A DNA stretch of 64,000 bases from Candidatus Nitrososphaera evergladensis SR1 (GTDB taxonomy: Archaea; Thermoproteota; Nitrososphaeria; Nitrososphaerales; Nitrososphaeraceae), in contig NZ_CP007174.1 of NCBI RefSeq assembly GCF_000730285.1, positions 1,798,001 through 1,862,000 on the forward strand, read 5' to 3'. The number at the start of each line of letters is the position of its first letter. Position 1 is the first letter of the stretch. Below the pieces are notes generated by a model. That model did no database searches, had not been told where the DNA came from, and saw only the letters and a program-made list of their open reading frames with translations. The translations under genes and the position numbers were made by a program. This document shows positions 52,065 through 60,222 of this stretch, one piece after another.

Positions 52065-52574
52065 TTATCTGATTTGAGAGCCGTCTATTGCATCCATTAT
52101 AACCTGTGCACCACGAGTGCCAAAATTTGCCTTGCAATAGTTTTCATTACGCAATTTTGAGTCAAGTTTGCCCGCCTTGATAAGAGCTGAGAGCCTGTTC
52201 ACAGCAGTTAGGAAATTTATCGACGACGTCCATGTCAGAATGACTTCGCATTTGTCGCATACCTGCATCTTTGCATTGCGTGCAAATATCTCGCCGCAAA
52301 AGACACATGTACCGTACACCATTGATTTCCCTGTACGTGGCGCGTTTATGCCAAAATGGACCATATTGAAGCAACCACGACACAGGTGCTTTGCGCATTT
52401 CAGGCAGCTATGATATTCTTCTTCTTTGTTGCAGGATTCACAGAGAACCAAAGACCATCGCTCTATCCTCTGATCTCTCTGTACACTCCATCTCGGAACT
52501 CTAGAAAATTGATTTCCGTGTTGTCCGTGCTCGCTCCCAGCTGCTTTTTTGTTGCAAGGTTTGACGGACTGCAA
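52065..52574 (-). CDS. Multi-cysteine zinc-finger protein, possible downstream part of a frameshifted gene
   Basis: The reliable part begins about residue 43: VLCESCNKEEEYHSCLKCAK, LCRGCFNMVHFG, later YGTCVFCGEIF and MQVCDKCEVI. Four CxxC knuckles imply two or more zinc sites of B-box or ribbon type. The first 40 residues overlap the previous gene in another frame and are of poor quality; a TTG at 52451 is a good alternative start that leaves 12 bases between genes. Alternatively the two frames were once a single protein, since the upstream gene ends abruptly where this domain begins. Confidence 0.5.
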   Translation of the reverse strand: MQSVKPCNKKAAGSEHGQHGNQFSRVPRWSVQRDQRIERWSLVLCESCNKEEEYHSCLKCAKHLCRGCFNMVHFGINAPRTGKSMVYGTCVFCGEIFARNAKMQVCDKCEVILTWTSSINFLTAVNRLSALIKAGKLDSKLRNENYCKANFGTRGAQVIMDAIDGSQIR

Positions 52575-53110
52575 TCATACCCGTAGGAGGATGAATAATA
52601 CGCACTGCGCACGCTCGGATACGCTGCAAAGACATCGTTCATTATGCTGAGGAAATTGTTAAGCGACTTGGCGTCAGTTGCGCTTCTGCTTGCGTCATTA
52701 TTTTGCATGCCTACAGCCACCAGCTCTTCTGTGCTGCGACTAAAGATACAGACATCGAAAATGTATTCCTGATCTGACCTGCCATGAAGCTTGTCGGACA
52801 ATACAAACTTGTATGAAACAGGAGGAAATTTTGTGGATAGTAACACCGCGAATCTGAACCTTGAAGAAGAGTCATCACAATCGAGAAAAATCTGCTTTAG
52901 CTGAATCAGAGATTGGTCGTTCATTCTAGATATCAATGAAGGTTTCTTGCTTCTTCCATGCACTTCTCTTGTACCGCTGACAACGTCGCCACAATTGCAC
53001 TCTTCTGCCACAAGCTGCAAGATCTGAATAGGAATGCGATAATTTGCAAGACGGGACTCTATCTTCAGTCGTTCTTTTTGAGATAATAACCGCTGTTCAA
53101 CTAGGGACAA
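52463..53110 (-). CDS. Hypothetical protein upstream of the zinc-finger gene
   Basis: 215 residues, TTG start. A basic helical N-terminus (QKERLKIESRLANYRIPIQI), a CNCGDVVSG element, a mixed middle with YKFVLSDKLHGRSDQEYIFD and ELVAVGMQNNDASRS, and an end INFLEFRDGVYRE. The middle, with DVCIF, EELVAVGMQ and a conserved Asp/Asn pattern, is reminiscent of a restriction-like nuclease or sensor fold, but I cannot assign it. AT-rich TATA-like sequence abuts the start. See the next gene for the possible frameshift. Confidence 0.5.
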   Translation of the reverse strand: MSLVEQRLLSQKERLKIESRLANYRIPIQILQLVAEECNCGDVVSGTREVHGRSKKPSLISRMNDQSLIQLKQIFLDCDDSSSRFRFAVLLSTKFPPVSYKFVLSDKLHGRSDQEYIFDVCIFSRSTEELVAVGMQNNDASRSATDAKSLNNFLSIMNDVFAAYPSVRSAYYSSSYGYDCSPSNLATKKQLGASTDNTEINFLEFRDGVYREIRG

Positions 53111-53164
53111 ATATATTAAATCTATACAACATGGCGACTATTAAACCCGGGTATGTAGGCCTCT

Positions 53165-53686
53165 TCATCCAAACAGCCTTGTTGTAATCAAACCGATAAA
53201 ATATACTGTGGCGACAGCCTTGACGATTTTGCCGGCTGTCATTGCTATCGTAAACTTGCGAAAATCATAGCTCTTTGCTCCTGCTATCATGATTATAATA
53301 TCGCCAAAGACAGGAATCCACGGGGCTGCAACCAAAGCAAGCCATCCGTACTTTGTTAATATTTCATGACTCTTTTTATTCTGCTTGTTTTCCTCTTGGC
53401 TCTTGGGTTTCAAGAAGCGAAATACTTTGTCTCCTGACTTGCCGATAAAGTAGCTGAGAAATCCTCCAGCAACAGTACCCGCAGCCAGAGTAAGGAAAAC
53501 TAGGAACTTGTCCTGACCTGCTGCCAAAAGAGCCGATACTGCAATCTCTATTGGGAGAGGCAAAGCAGTAGACGCAAGCACGCTATTGACGAAAAGCCCT
53601 GTAAGGCCAAATTCTATAAAGATTGGATTGGTTGCAAGCTTGCTAATTATTTCCTGCACATACTGGAGATATTGGTCAACAATCAC
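53165..53686 (-). CDS. DedA/VTT-domain membrane protein
   Basis: 173 residues with about four or five hydrophobic segments. Characteristic VTT features are GLFVNSVLASTALPLPIEIA, AGTVAGGFLSYFIGKSGDK and YGWLALVAAPWIPVFGDIIIMIAGA, followed by a final membrane helix TAGKIVKAVATVYFIGLITT. DedA/SNARE-associated family proteins act in lipid scrambling or membrane homeostasis. Both half-helix regions with Pro/Asp are visible. Cell-membrane location; no operon partner nearby. Confidence 0.8.
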   Translation of the reverse strand: MIVDQYLQYVQEIISKLATNPIFIEFGLTGLFVNSVLASTALPLPIEIAVSALLAAGQDKFLVFLTLAAGTVAGGFLSYFIGKSGDKVFRFLKPKSQEENKQNKKSHEILTKYGWLALVAAPWIPVFGDIIIMIAGAKSYDFRKFTIAMTAGKIVKAVATVYFIGLITTRLFG

Positions 53687-53919
53687 CTCTTGTTCACTTC
53701 CAACAACAACTCTGATGCAGAGGTCTCATGTTCTGTTCCTAGTTCCTAGTGATATCTGACCCTTGTGAATAGTTAAATGCGCCAGCTATTTCACTCCTAT
53801 AACACCGGCTATCTTTTCCTCCATTGCATTTTTGGGCATTAAATGGACGGTTAAAGCGACTGGCAGATAATAACCCCTCTGGCAGTATGGAAAAGGAGAA
53901 AACCTTCTGATGGTCGATT

Positions 53920-54204
53920 CTACCTGAGCCTACTCTCTTTTGGCCTAAGCGCCCCAGCAACTTCATCGTATGCTTTACGAAAGGCTCTACCCTTTTCGGT
54001 AGTTCGGTACAACCTTGTTTCTGCTGCATATTCCAGCATGCCGTTGTCTATTAGAATTGCAAGATATTGTTTTAGCTGCTGTAGTGAAACAAAGGATTTG
54101 TACATTATCATTGTCTGATTAACCTCTCCGCCCTCTGCTTCTTCAAGCATAGCAGAAAGAATTTGGTGTACACTTCTATTTTTCATTATATTTTTTCGAC
54201 TCAT
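53920..54204 (-). CDS. Small winged-helix DNA-binding protein
   Basis: 94 residues: KNRSVHQILSAMLEEAEGGE, NQTMIMYKSFVSLQQLKQYL, IDNGMLEYAAETRLYRTTEK, GRAFRKAYDEV. This sequence of three helices plus a YRTTEKG wing is the common thaumarchaeal single-domain winged helix (HTH_45-type). Expected to bind DNA as a dimer; target unknown. A strong family resemblance but no operon clue. Starts at ATG. Confidence 0.75.
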   Translation of the reverse strand: MSRKNIMKNRSVHQILSAMLEEAEGGEVNQTMIMYKSFVSLQQLKQYLAILIDNGMLEYAAETRLYRTTEKGRAFRKAYDEVAGALRPKESRLR

Positions 54205-54383
54205 TCTATAGTGGCAGAAGTGATACTAATGATGATCTATAGCTGACGCAGAAGGATAGGGCCGAGTATCGTTCTTCTGTCTTCATCATTCGGTGGACAG
54301 GGCCATAAAACAATCCAAATCATCAAACCCTAAGCTCATCTAAAATTTGAATAAAAAGGAAAAGTGGGGTAAGAAACGTAGTC

Positions 54384-55205
54384 TTACTTGCGCCCGCCCG
54401 AGCTTATTTTCGGCGGGTTTGGCATCTCCTTCAGCTTGCCAAGCGCCACTTCTGCCGCCTTTTTGCCAGAGAAGAGCATCGCTCCAAAGGTCGGACCCAT
54501 CCTCGGAAGGCCGTGCGTCTCAGTGACTGACATGCCTGCCGCAATGAGGCCTGGAAACACCTCGCCGGTAAAGTTGACTACGTTGTCCTCGCTTCCCTCA
54601 ACCCACATCGGGTCCATGCCCTTCCACTTGACATATCCGCGGTCCATCAAGCGCTTTACTGCCACAGAGTCGTGGCCGGACGCGTCGATCACCAGCTTGC
54701 TTTCAAGGGCAACCGGGTCCACGCACGTGATGTTCCTTGGAAGCGCGGAAACTGGCATCCAGTTCACTACCACGCCGGCGACGCGCTTGTTCTTGAGCAC
54801 AAGGTCGTCAAATTTTGTAAGCTGGAGGAACCTTACTCCTGCATCACATGCAGACGCTATCAGTTTAGAACATGCGTGCGGGCCCCACGTTGCATAAAGG
54901 CCGTCGCTAATCTTTCTGTATGGCACGCCAATCTCGTCCCAGAGCTTTTGCGCCGGTGCCCTCACGGTGACGGGATTCATCATGTATCCGCCCACCCAGT
55001 AGCCGCCTCCGATGTAGTTGTTCTGCTCTACTATCAGGGTGCGCACCCCCGCCTTGGCAAGGTCGCGGCCTGCGGTAAGACCTGCGGGTCCTGCGCCGAT
55101 GATAATGACATCAGAATCGACAAACTCGTTCATGGTCTCGTTAAACATCTGGGCAATCGTCCTCGTGATCTCTTTCTCGCTAGCGTCTGAGAATATCTTG
55201 GCCAT
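54384..55205 (-). CDS. thi4: Thiazole synthase Thi4
   Basis: Makes the thiazole moiety of thiamine from NAD and glycine. The FAD/NAD site is VIIIGAGPAGLTAGRDLA; then EQNNYIGGGYWVGG, GPHACSK, and GLPRMGPTFGAMLFSG at the C-terminus. A cysteine, Cys161 (NITCVDPVAL), sits at the position that in yeast Thi4 donates its own sulfur; methanogen enzymes have His there and use sulfide. The Cys form suggests the suicide, single-turnover type. DASGHDS is the neighbouring conserved block. 273 residues, ATG start at 55205. No THI riboswitch was noticed upstream. Confidence 0.92.
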   Translation of the reverse strand: MAKIFSDASEKEITRTIAQMFNETMNEFVDSDVIIIGAGPAGLTAGRDLAKAGVRTLIVEQNNYIGGGYWVGGYMMNPVTVRAPAQKLWDEIGVPYRKISDGLYATWGPHACSKLIASACDAGVRFLQLTKFDDLVLKNKRVAGVVVNWMPVSALPRNITCVDPVALESKLVIDASGHDSVAVKRLMDRGYVKWKGMDPMWVEGSEDNVVNFTGEVFPGLIAAGMSVTETHGLPRMGPTFGAMLFSGKKAAEVALGKLKEMPNPPKISSGGRK

Positions 55206-55401
55206 TATTGCTAGCTGATGCTGGTGGATATTAATAGATTGAGATTGTTATTGGCCACAAGAATCATGGCTAATGGCAAAAAATACCCACTTGCTCTCTC
55301 TTGACTATGGAAGCATGTCTTGGTCGTTATTAAAGCTGCCATCCTTTATGCGTATAGGGACAAGAGCAGTAAATGTACATAGTAGCAAGGCCGACAAATA
55401 A

Positions 55402-55557
55402 TTGGAAAAAAAGGAGGGCGCCACCTACGATCGGCACAAGTTAATAGAACTTGGAATAAACCCCGAGCTCTTGAAAGACCTGAACGACGAGCAGGCAAAA
55501 GAGCTTCTAAAGGCAATCATCTATCTTATAGTCAAAAAGCAAGATGGCTACGCATGA
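55402..55557 (+). CDS. Small conserved helical protein (51 residues)
   Basis: TTG start: MEKKEGATYDRHKLIELGIN, then PELLKDLNDEQAKELLKAII and YLIVKKQDGYA. Amphipathic helices and GC-rich codon use mark it as a probable gene. It is divergent from thi4 with a 196-base spacer. No family known to me. Confidence 0.55.
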   Translation: MEKKEGATYDRHKLIELGINPELLKDLNDEQAKELLKAIIYLIVKKQDGYA

Positions 55558-55580
55558 AAAAAACGCTAGTAGAATAGTAG

Positions 55581-55940
55581 TTATGCATGACTTGCTATCA
55601 TGATGTATTTTGCAAAGTCGCCAACCCTTGAATAGGTGGCATAATGATCAAGGTCAAGCTCTGATTGCACCTTTTCACAGACGTCTGCGAGAAACTTTTC
55701 GCCCAGCGGCCCAATCAACCCGATAAAGGCGCGCTCAAAAACTGCAGGGTGCTCAACTATCGCTGTCCTAATGTCAATCTTATTGTTCAAATAATTCTGG
55801 GTTATTTTCTTTATCAGCAGATCATAGACGCTCCATCCAAAAGTCTCCTTGAGACCAGACAATACAGCATCTGCTATCGCTTCCTGACGGGGCCTTAATG
55901 CCATGATTATGTCGCCGTCTATAGTGTCAGGAACAAGCAT
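55581..55940 (-). CDS. Hypothetical, NitrOD5-like helical domain suspected
   Basis: 119 residues, mostly helical: ALRPRQEAIADAVLSGLKET, FGWSVYDLLIKKITQNYLN, EHPAVFERAFIGLIGPLGEK. The order 'Gl.et.G.svy.lli' then 'hP..Fe.aligP.G' resembles the small helical output domain (NitrOD5) found in thaumarchaeal signalling proteins; from memory, unverified. It lacks a sensor or DNA-binding part. Its relation to neighbours is unknown. Confidence 0.45.
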   Translation of the reverse strand: MLVPDTIDGDIIMALRPRQEAIADAVLSGLKETFGWSVYDLLIKKITQNYLNNKIDIRTAIVEHPAVFERAFIGLIGPLGEKFLADVCEKVQSELDLDHYATYSRVGDFAKYIMIASHA

Positions 55941-56011
55941 TTAACCTTTATTGGGTATTCCTATACAGGAATGATACAGGACACGCGCTTGTACAATATC
56001 GGTTGTTTTGC

Positions 56012-56200
56012 TTAGTACCGTGTGTTTGGAATTTCGCACTCCGCCTTGGATGAACATTCATCGCAATATCTCCGAAGCATCAGAAACTCGCCCGTCTTGA
56101 ACAGCACTTCTTTCGTAGCCAAGGCGTTGCATGAAATACAGTATTGGAAGGCTCTACCCTTCCTTTGTACTATAGATCTTATTTGATATGGCTTTAGCAT
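56012..56200 (-). CDS. Mini zinc-ribbon protein, paralogue 3
   Basis: 62 residues, ATG start: MLKPYQIRSIVQRKGRAFQ, YCISCNALATKEVLF, RRYCDECSSKAECEIP. It retains CxxC, ATxEVLF, RYCDxC and the E-I-P ending of the other two copies, with the most diverged N-terminus. Same predicted zinc-ribbon fold and unknown role. The following 270 bases before the inositol-phosphate synthase gene hold nothing recognised. Confidence 0.65.
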   Translation of the reverse strand: MLKPYQIRSIVQRKGRAFQYCISCNALATKEVLFKTGEFLMLRRYCDECSSKAECEIPNTRY

Positions 56201-56469
56201 GAGAGATTAGCTAAAGTACCGTATTAAAAACTCTAAGCATACAAAACACAAGAACTATTGCACTGAGCGAATCTTATTGCATCTTCGAAGGGAATCTAGT
56301 TGTACAAAAGACGCAGCTGCGCTTATACGCGCAGTGCCGATATTCAATACGTGTTGAAGTTAAAAAGCACGTTTCTTTCATTTTTCTTTTGGCAAGTGTG
56401 ATTCCTGCAGCGTTGCATTGGAAACACCATCATATGATGATGTCCATTATATGTTACTGAAGAACATTT

Positions 56470-57498
56470 CTACGTGAACATCTCGACAAAGTCGGCATAG
56501 GCCTTGCGCACCTTGGCCTTCTTTGGCGGGTTCTTGAATCCGTACGCGTTTATCGCTGGCACCTTCTTGGCGACCGGGATTTTGGCCATCGACGCCCTGA
56601 CCACATCGATAAGCACGTTGCCGGCGTTTGCTCCGTCACTTGTCCTCAGAGTCAGGTCCATGATTATCTTGCTTCCAAGGAACCCCTCGCTTGACATCCA
56701 GTAATAGCTGTTGCGCGAGTCGCCAAGGAAATCGGTGTATTCAGTCGTGCCCGCCACGGACTCGAACTCGTACGGGGCTTCCATGCCTATTGCGCCAGTC
56801 TTCATGCCGCGCTTTAGCATCTTTATGCGCTCGTCCATCGTGCGCTTTGTCTCTTCGCTTCCGCCGACGTCTAATTGATAGCTTTTGCTGACGTGCACGC
56901 CCCGCTCTACCATAAAGTCGATCATGCCTTTGTGAAAGGCCGTCCCGCCAAACTGACTGAGGAGGTCATCGCCGGCAAGCACCAGCTTTTTTTGCGCAAA
57001 CTTGGCCGCAAGCGGAGAATTTGCAAGTTTTGCCGGAGTCGCGTTGACAAACGACGCGCCCGCCTTTAATGCGGCTCTGGCGTATTCTGCAGATGACTTG
57101 TCCATGCCTGACGATATCAGGTTCAGGACAATGTCGGCACGAGAATCTTCAAGCGCCCTTGCAAAATCTGGTGGGCTGGTTGTCGCAGGTTTCTGCCCAT
57201 CATAAGCGTTGTCAAGCGCAAGCCCCGCATCGACAGACACCTTGGATGAAACTTCGCAGTACTTTTTCGTGCTTGAAGTTGCAACCTCTGCAAGCGGCCT
57301 GCCGACCTTGGCTGGATTGACATCAAAGGCGGCAACTATTTTCACGTTTGAAGGGTGAAAGCCTGCCACCTTTTGGTGCCACAGGCCGACAGCGTTCTTT
57401 GAATTGTTGCTACTACTATTGCCATAATATTGTACACCCTGGACAAAAGTTGCTCCTACATTGCCTACGCCAATGACGGCAACCCTGATGTCTGCCAT
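56470..57498 (-). CDS. ino1: Myo-inositol-1-phosphate synthase
   Basis: Converts glucose-6-phosphate to inositol-1-phosphate with NAD, for inositol-headgroup lipids. The archaeal/bacterial short form of the family is recognised by AVIGVGNVGATFVQG, SGMDKSSAEYARAALKAGAS, LAGDDLLSQFGGTAFHKGMI and QLDVGGSEET. 342 residues. GC-rich, core-like codon use; transcribed with the TPR gene on the same strand, whose coding region ends 28 bases upstream. Assignment is confident; the exact start is the ATG at 57498. Confidence 0.92.
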   Translation of the reverse strand: MADIRVAVIGVGNVGATFVQGVQYYGNSSSNNSKNAVGLWHQKVAGFHPSNVKIVAAFDVNPAKVGRPLAEVATSSTKKYCEVSSKVSVDAGLALDNAYDGQKPATTSPPDFARALEDSRADIVLNLISSGMDKSSAEYARAALKAGASFVNATPAKLANSPLAAKFAQKKLVLAGDDLLSQFGGTAFHKGMIDFMVERGVHVSKSYQLDVGGSEETKRTMDERIKMLKRGMKTGAIGMEAPYEFESVAGTTEYTDFLGDSRNSYYWMSSEGFLGSKIIMDLTLRTSDGANAGNVLIDVVRASMAKIPVAKKVPAINAYGFKNPPKKAKVRKAYADFVEMFT

Positions 57499-57525
57499 TT
57501 GTGAGGCAATAAAGTAGGTGAAGAT

Positions 57526-58659
57526 TTAATCTTTTGCTGGCTTCGTTACTGGACCCTGGCGCACCTTCATGTCAATTCTGCCTATCATGTCGATCATGGC
57601 AGCTTTGTTGGCGTTGAGGTATTCCTGGCCCCTGTCGCGAAGTTTGATCTGCGCAAGCCTCAGGTCGCGGTGCTCCTCAAAGAACTGCTCTATCATGGCG
57701 CTTCCGTGCTTGGCAGGACTTATCAGCTCGTCAAAACACTGCTTGGTTGCTTCCAGGTCGCCGTGCTCAACTGCCTCTTTGGCCTTGCCGAGGACCTCGC
57801 TGATGTCCTTGAGCTGCTGTACGGGGGCAGACACTTGTTTTTCCTTGCCAAACAGGCCGACGCGCTTTGTGACGCCGATCTTGGCGGCGATGTCTCTTGT
57901 AATCTCGTAGTACTCCTCCATGCCGGTGATGTTGCGCTTTTCCCTCTTTGTCAGCAAGCCCTTCATTGTCAGCCTCATTATCGCGTCTTCGACTTCGATC
58001 TTGTCGATGCCGGTCAGCCAGACAATCTTGCCGACATAGTCGTAGCCCTGCCTGATCGATTCTAGGACGACAACTTCGATAATCCTGCGAAATCCTTCTT
58101 CTGCGCGGGCGTTTTCAAAGTCTCTGTCCTTGACTGCCTTGCGCGCGTTTGCAATGTCTATTTCAATAGAACGCTTTAACGATTCAAGGCCCTCGTCAAC
58201 CTTGCCTGATAATGTAAGATAGCAGGCCCTGTTGTACCACGCCATGCCGTCGTTTGGGTCGATGTCTATTGCCTTTTCGCAGCATTCAATGGCCTTCTCG
58301 TGGTTCTTTAGCTTGTAGTACGCCAGGCCCTTGAGGTTCCACGCCTCTGCGTTGTTGACGTCGACTTCAAGCGCCCTGTCGTAGGAAGAAATTGCAACGG
58401 TGTATTCGCTCATATGAAAGTGCGCGTATCCTTTCTTGACCCACGCGTCTACGTACTTGGGGTCGATCCTAAGCGCCAGCTCAAAGCACCTTACGGCGTC
58501 GAGCATCTTGTCGTTGGACATGTAGTTCTGTCCCTTCTTGAACAGGTCGCGCTTTTGGAATTCAGCGTCTGAGTAATTCGGAACCTGCTCGCGCTCGGAA
58601 CGGGCTTCCTCGTCCTTTTTGCTGCTACTATTGCCCTTTCCAAAGAATCTGCCCATCAA
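57526..58659 (-). CDS. TPR-repeat protein with C-terminal winged-helix-like region
   Basis: 377 residues. After a Ser/Lys/Glu-rich leader, four TPR units run from about residue 38 to 172: SNDKMLDAVRCFELALRIDP, KYVDAWVKKGYAHFHMSEYT, NAEAWNLKGLAYYKLKNHEK, NDGMAWYNRACYLTLSGKVD. A region with GIDKIEVEDAIMRLTMKGLL and a basic KREKRNITGMEEYYE follows, like a winged helix. The last 80 residues form helices with KDISEVLGKAKEAVEHGD. Such proteins scaffold partner proteins; the partner is unknown. It is in the same direction as ino1. Confidence 0.8.
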   Translation of the reverse strand: MMGRFFGKGNSSSKKDEEARSEREQVPNYSDAEFQKRDLFKKGQNYMSNDKMLDAVRCFELALRIDPKYVDAWVKKGYAHFHMSEYTVAISSYDRALEVDVNNAEAWNLKGLAYYKLKNHEKAIECCEKAIDIDPNDGMAWYNRACYLTLSGKVDEGLESLKRSIEIDIANARKAVKDRDFENARAEEGFRRIIEVVVLESIRQGYDYVGKIVWLTGIDKIEVEDAIMRLTMKGLLTKREKRNITGMEEYYEITRDIAAKIGVTKRVGLFGKEKQVSAPVQQLKDISEVLGKAKEAVEHGDLEATKQCFDELISPAKHGSAMIEQFFEEHRDLRLAQIKLRDRGQEYLNANKAAMIDMIGRIDMKVRQGPVTKPAKD

Positions 58660-59083
58660 TCTAAGCTGACCCAGATCGAAGATAAATAGATTATGACTGC
58701 AGAAAACTCGAATCTAATTTTATCACGAAAATCGTTGCAGGCGCCAGAAACTAGCAAAAACTGGCGGAAATTGTCTAGGAAAGATTATGATAAATATCTT
58801 ATAGAATAGTCCTGTGCCGCTTTTCGGCGCGTTACGGGAAAGAGAAAATGCATCCACACACGTGCGCACACATACACATCTCTGCATCCGTGTTTTTGTG
58901 TGTGCGTCACCTACTCCCTGCCGAGCGGCAGGCAATCGAGAATATATTATCTTGCGGTCCTGACACACAAAAAAGGCGCTCTGTTGCAAATACGTGTTCC
59001 ATTGCAGAGTGAGAAAGTTGCCCCTAAACACATTCTGGAATCAGAGTTGTCTATTTATACTCAACATGCGCGATCTGCTATAC
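58660..59083. other. Intergenic region with several hairpins, possible small RNA
   Basis: Divergent-type spacer, 424 bases. A TATA-like gataaatatc is at 58788-58797; then come the hairpin gtgccg-ctttt-cggcgc (58813-58829), a CA-rich arm (58854-58878) opposed by a TG-rich arm (58891-58907), and ctgcc-gagc-ggcag (58917-58930). Together they could form a folded RNA of about 120 bases. No match to 5S, SRP or RNase P RNA by eye. It might simply be simple-sequence DNA. Confidence 0.3.
59052..59059 (+). promoter_or_regulatory. TATA box for the following small gene
   Basis: tatttata lies 25-32 bases ahead of the ATG at 59084, supporting that start over ATGs at 58994 and 59066. Confidence 0.6.
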
Positions 59084-59377
59084 ATGGCCGAGGCAAAAGA
59101 CAGGATCGAGTTCAAGATGCTGGAACACGAGAGCGTCGGCGACGACACGGTATCCTTCAAGCTCGAGGACGGCACTATCGTCAAGGTAAAGGTGTCGCTA
59201 GAACGCGTCGGGATTGCTACCAACTATAGAAACCCTGATGGCACGCCGCACTACGCGGTCAACTCGGCAGTCAAGGTCTACATTATACCCGCTGACAAGC
59301 GTTTCACGATGCCAAAAAATCAGGTGTCCGGCGCCGCAGCGCCGCAAGAGCGGCCCTCGCCAAGCCACATCACATAA
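59084..59377 (+). CDS. Conserved hypothetical protein
   Basis: 97 residues: MAEAKDRIEFKMLEHESVGD, TVSFKLEDGTIVKVKVSLER, then a Pro-rich tail. Four or five strands suggest a small beta-barrel. No motif. It is 57 bases ahead of the isopentenyl phosphate kinase gene on the same strand, but that gene has its own TATA-like box. Confidence 0.6.
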   Translation: MAEAKDRIEFKMLEHESVGDDTVSFKLEDGTIVKVKVSLERVGIATNYRNPDGTPHYAVNSAVKVYIIPADKRFTMPKNQVSGAAAPQERPSPSHIT

Positions 59378-59395
59378 CCCGGCGGCAAATCAAAA

Positions 59396-59404
59396 CTTTA
59401 AATC
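59396..59404 (+). promoter_or_regulatory. TATA-like box for the isoprenoid operon
   Basis: ctttaaatc, 30-38 bases before the ATG of the kinase at 59434, in the gap after the preceding gene. Confidence 0.45.
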
Positions 59405-59433
59405 GGCTACGCAATACACGCTTTTTACCAAAA

Positions 59434-60216
59434 ATGCAGAAACTTGCACTTGTCAAGCTGGGAGGCTCTGTCATCACCTTCAAGGACAAGGCACTTACAG
59501 CAAACACTGGCGCAATAGATGGCATATCCGGCGCACTTGTACAGCTTGACATGCCTGTCATTGTTGTCCACGGCGGGGGGTCTTTTGGCCACCACTGGTC
59601 TGTGCAGTACGACATGCACACCAAGCCTGCGCCCTACGACCCGCACGGAGTGGCCGTGGTGCACGAATCGATGATTGCGTTAAACCAGATAATCGTAAAT
59701 TCCATGATAAAGGCAGGCGCAAACCCGTACGCCGTTGCACCCTGCATGTTCACGACGGGCCATAAAGCGATTGCAGCAAAGGTAAGGCAGCTGTACGAAA
59801 TGGCCAAGGCAAACAACGTAATCCCTGTCACGTTTGGCGACGTGGTCCACATGGGCGGCCGGAAATACTCTATTCTTTCCGGCGACGCGCTGATGTCCAT
59901 CATCGCAAAGGTGCTAAAGCCGTCAAGGGTCATATTTGCCACCAACGTCGACGGCATTTACCGGGACATGAAGACGAGGGAACTCGTACAGGAGCTAAAG
60001 TCGGCAAGGCGGAATGGTGATCCCGTGGAGTTCTCAAAGACGGCCGGCGCCGACGTGACGGGCGGCATGCAGCGCAAGGTAAGGGAAGCATTTAAGATTG
60101 CATCTATGGGTATGGATGTCGTGCTGGTAAATGGGCTTTATCCTGAGCGCATAGTCCAGGCGGCGCACGGCGAGGTTCAAACAGGCACCGTAGTAGTAAA
60201 GAAGGGGAGGAAATAA
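59434..60216 (+). CDS. ipk: Isopentenyl phosphate kinase
   Basis: Phosphorylates isopentenyl phosphate to IPP, last step of the archaeal mevalonate route variant. Amino-acid-kinase fold: LVKLGGSVITFKD, the nucleotide loop VVHGGGSFGHHWSVQY with the substrate His, TGHKAIAAKV, and GDVVHMGGRKYSILSGDAL; then VDGIYRDM and ADVTGGMQRKVREA. 260 residues. It heads the run ipk-fni-idsA-gltX, six bases before the next gene. The Gly/His-rich loop distinguishes it from other amino-acid kinases. Confidence 0.94.
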   Translation: MQKLALVKLGGSVITFKDKALTANTGAIDGISGALVQLDMPVIVVHGGGSFGHHWSVQYDMHTKPAPYDPHGVAVVHESMIALNQIIVNSMIKAGANPYAVAPCMFTTGHKAIAAKVRQLYEMAKANNVIPVTFGDVVHMGGRKYSILSGDALMSIIAKVLKPSRVIFATNVDGIYRDMKTRELVQELKSARRNGDPVEFSKTAGADVTGGMQRKVREAFKIASMGMDVVLVNGLYPERIVQAAHGEVQTGTVVVKKGRK

Positions 60217-60222
60217 CAACAG

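Noticed and set aside
52356-52586. Forward 76-codon frame opposite the zinc-finger gene
   Set aside because: Antisense to cysteine-motif-bearing coding sequence; no motif.
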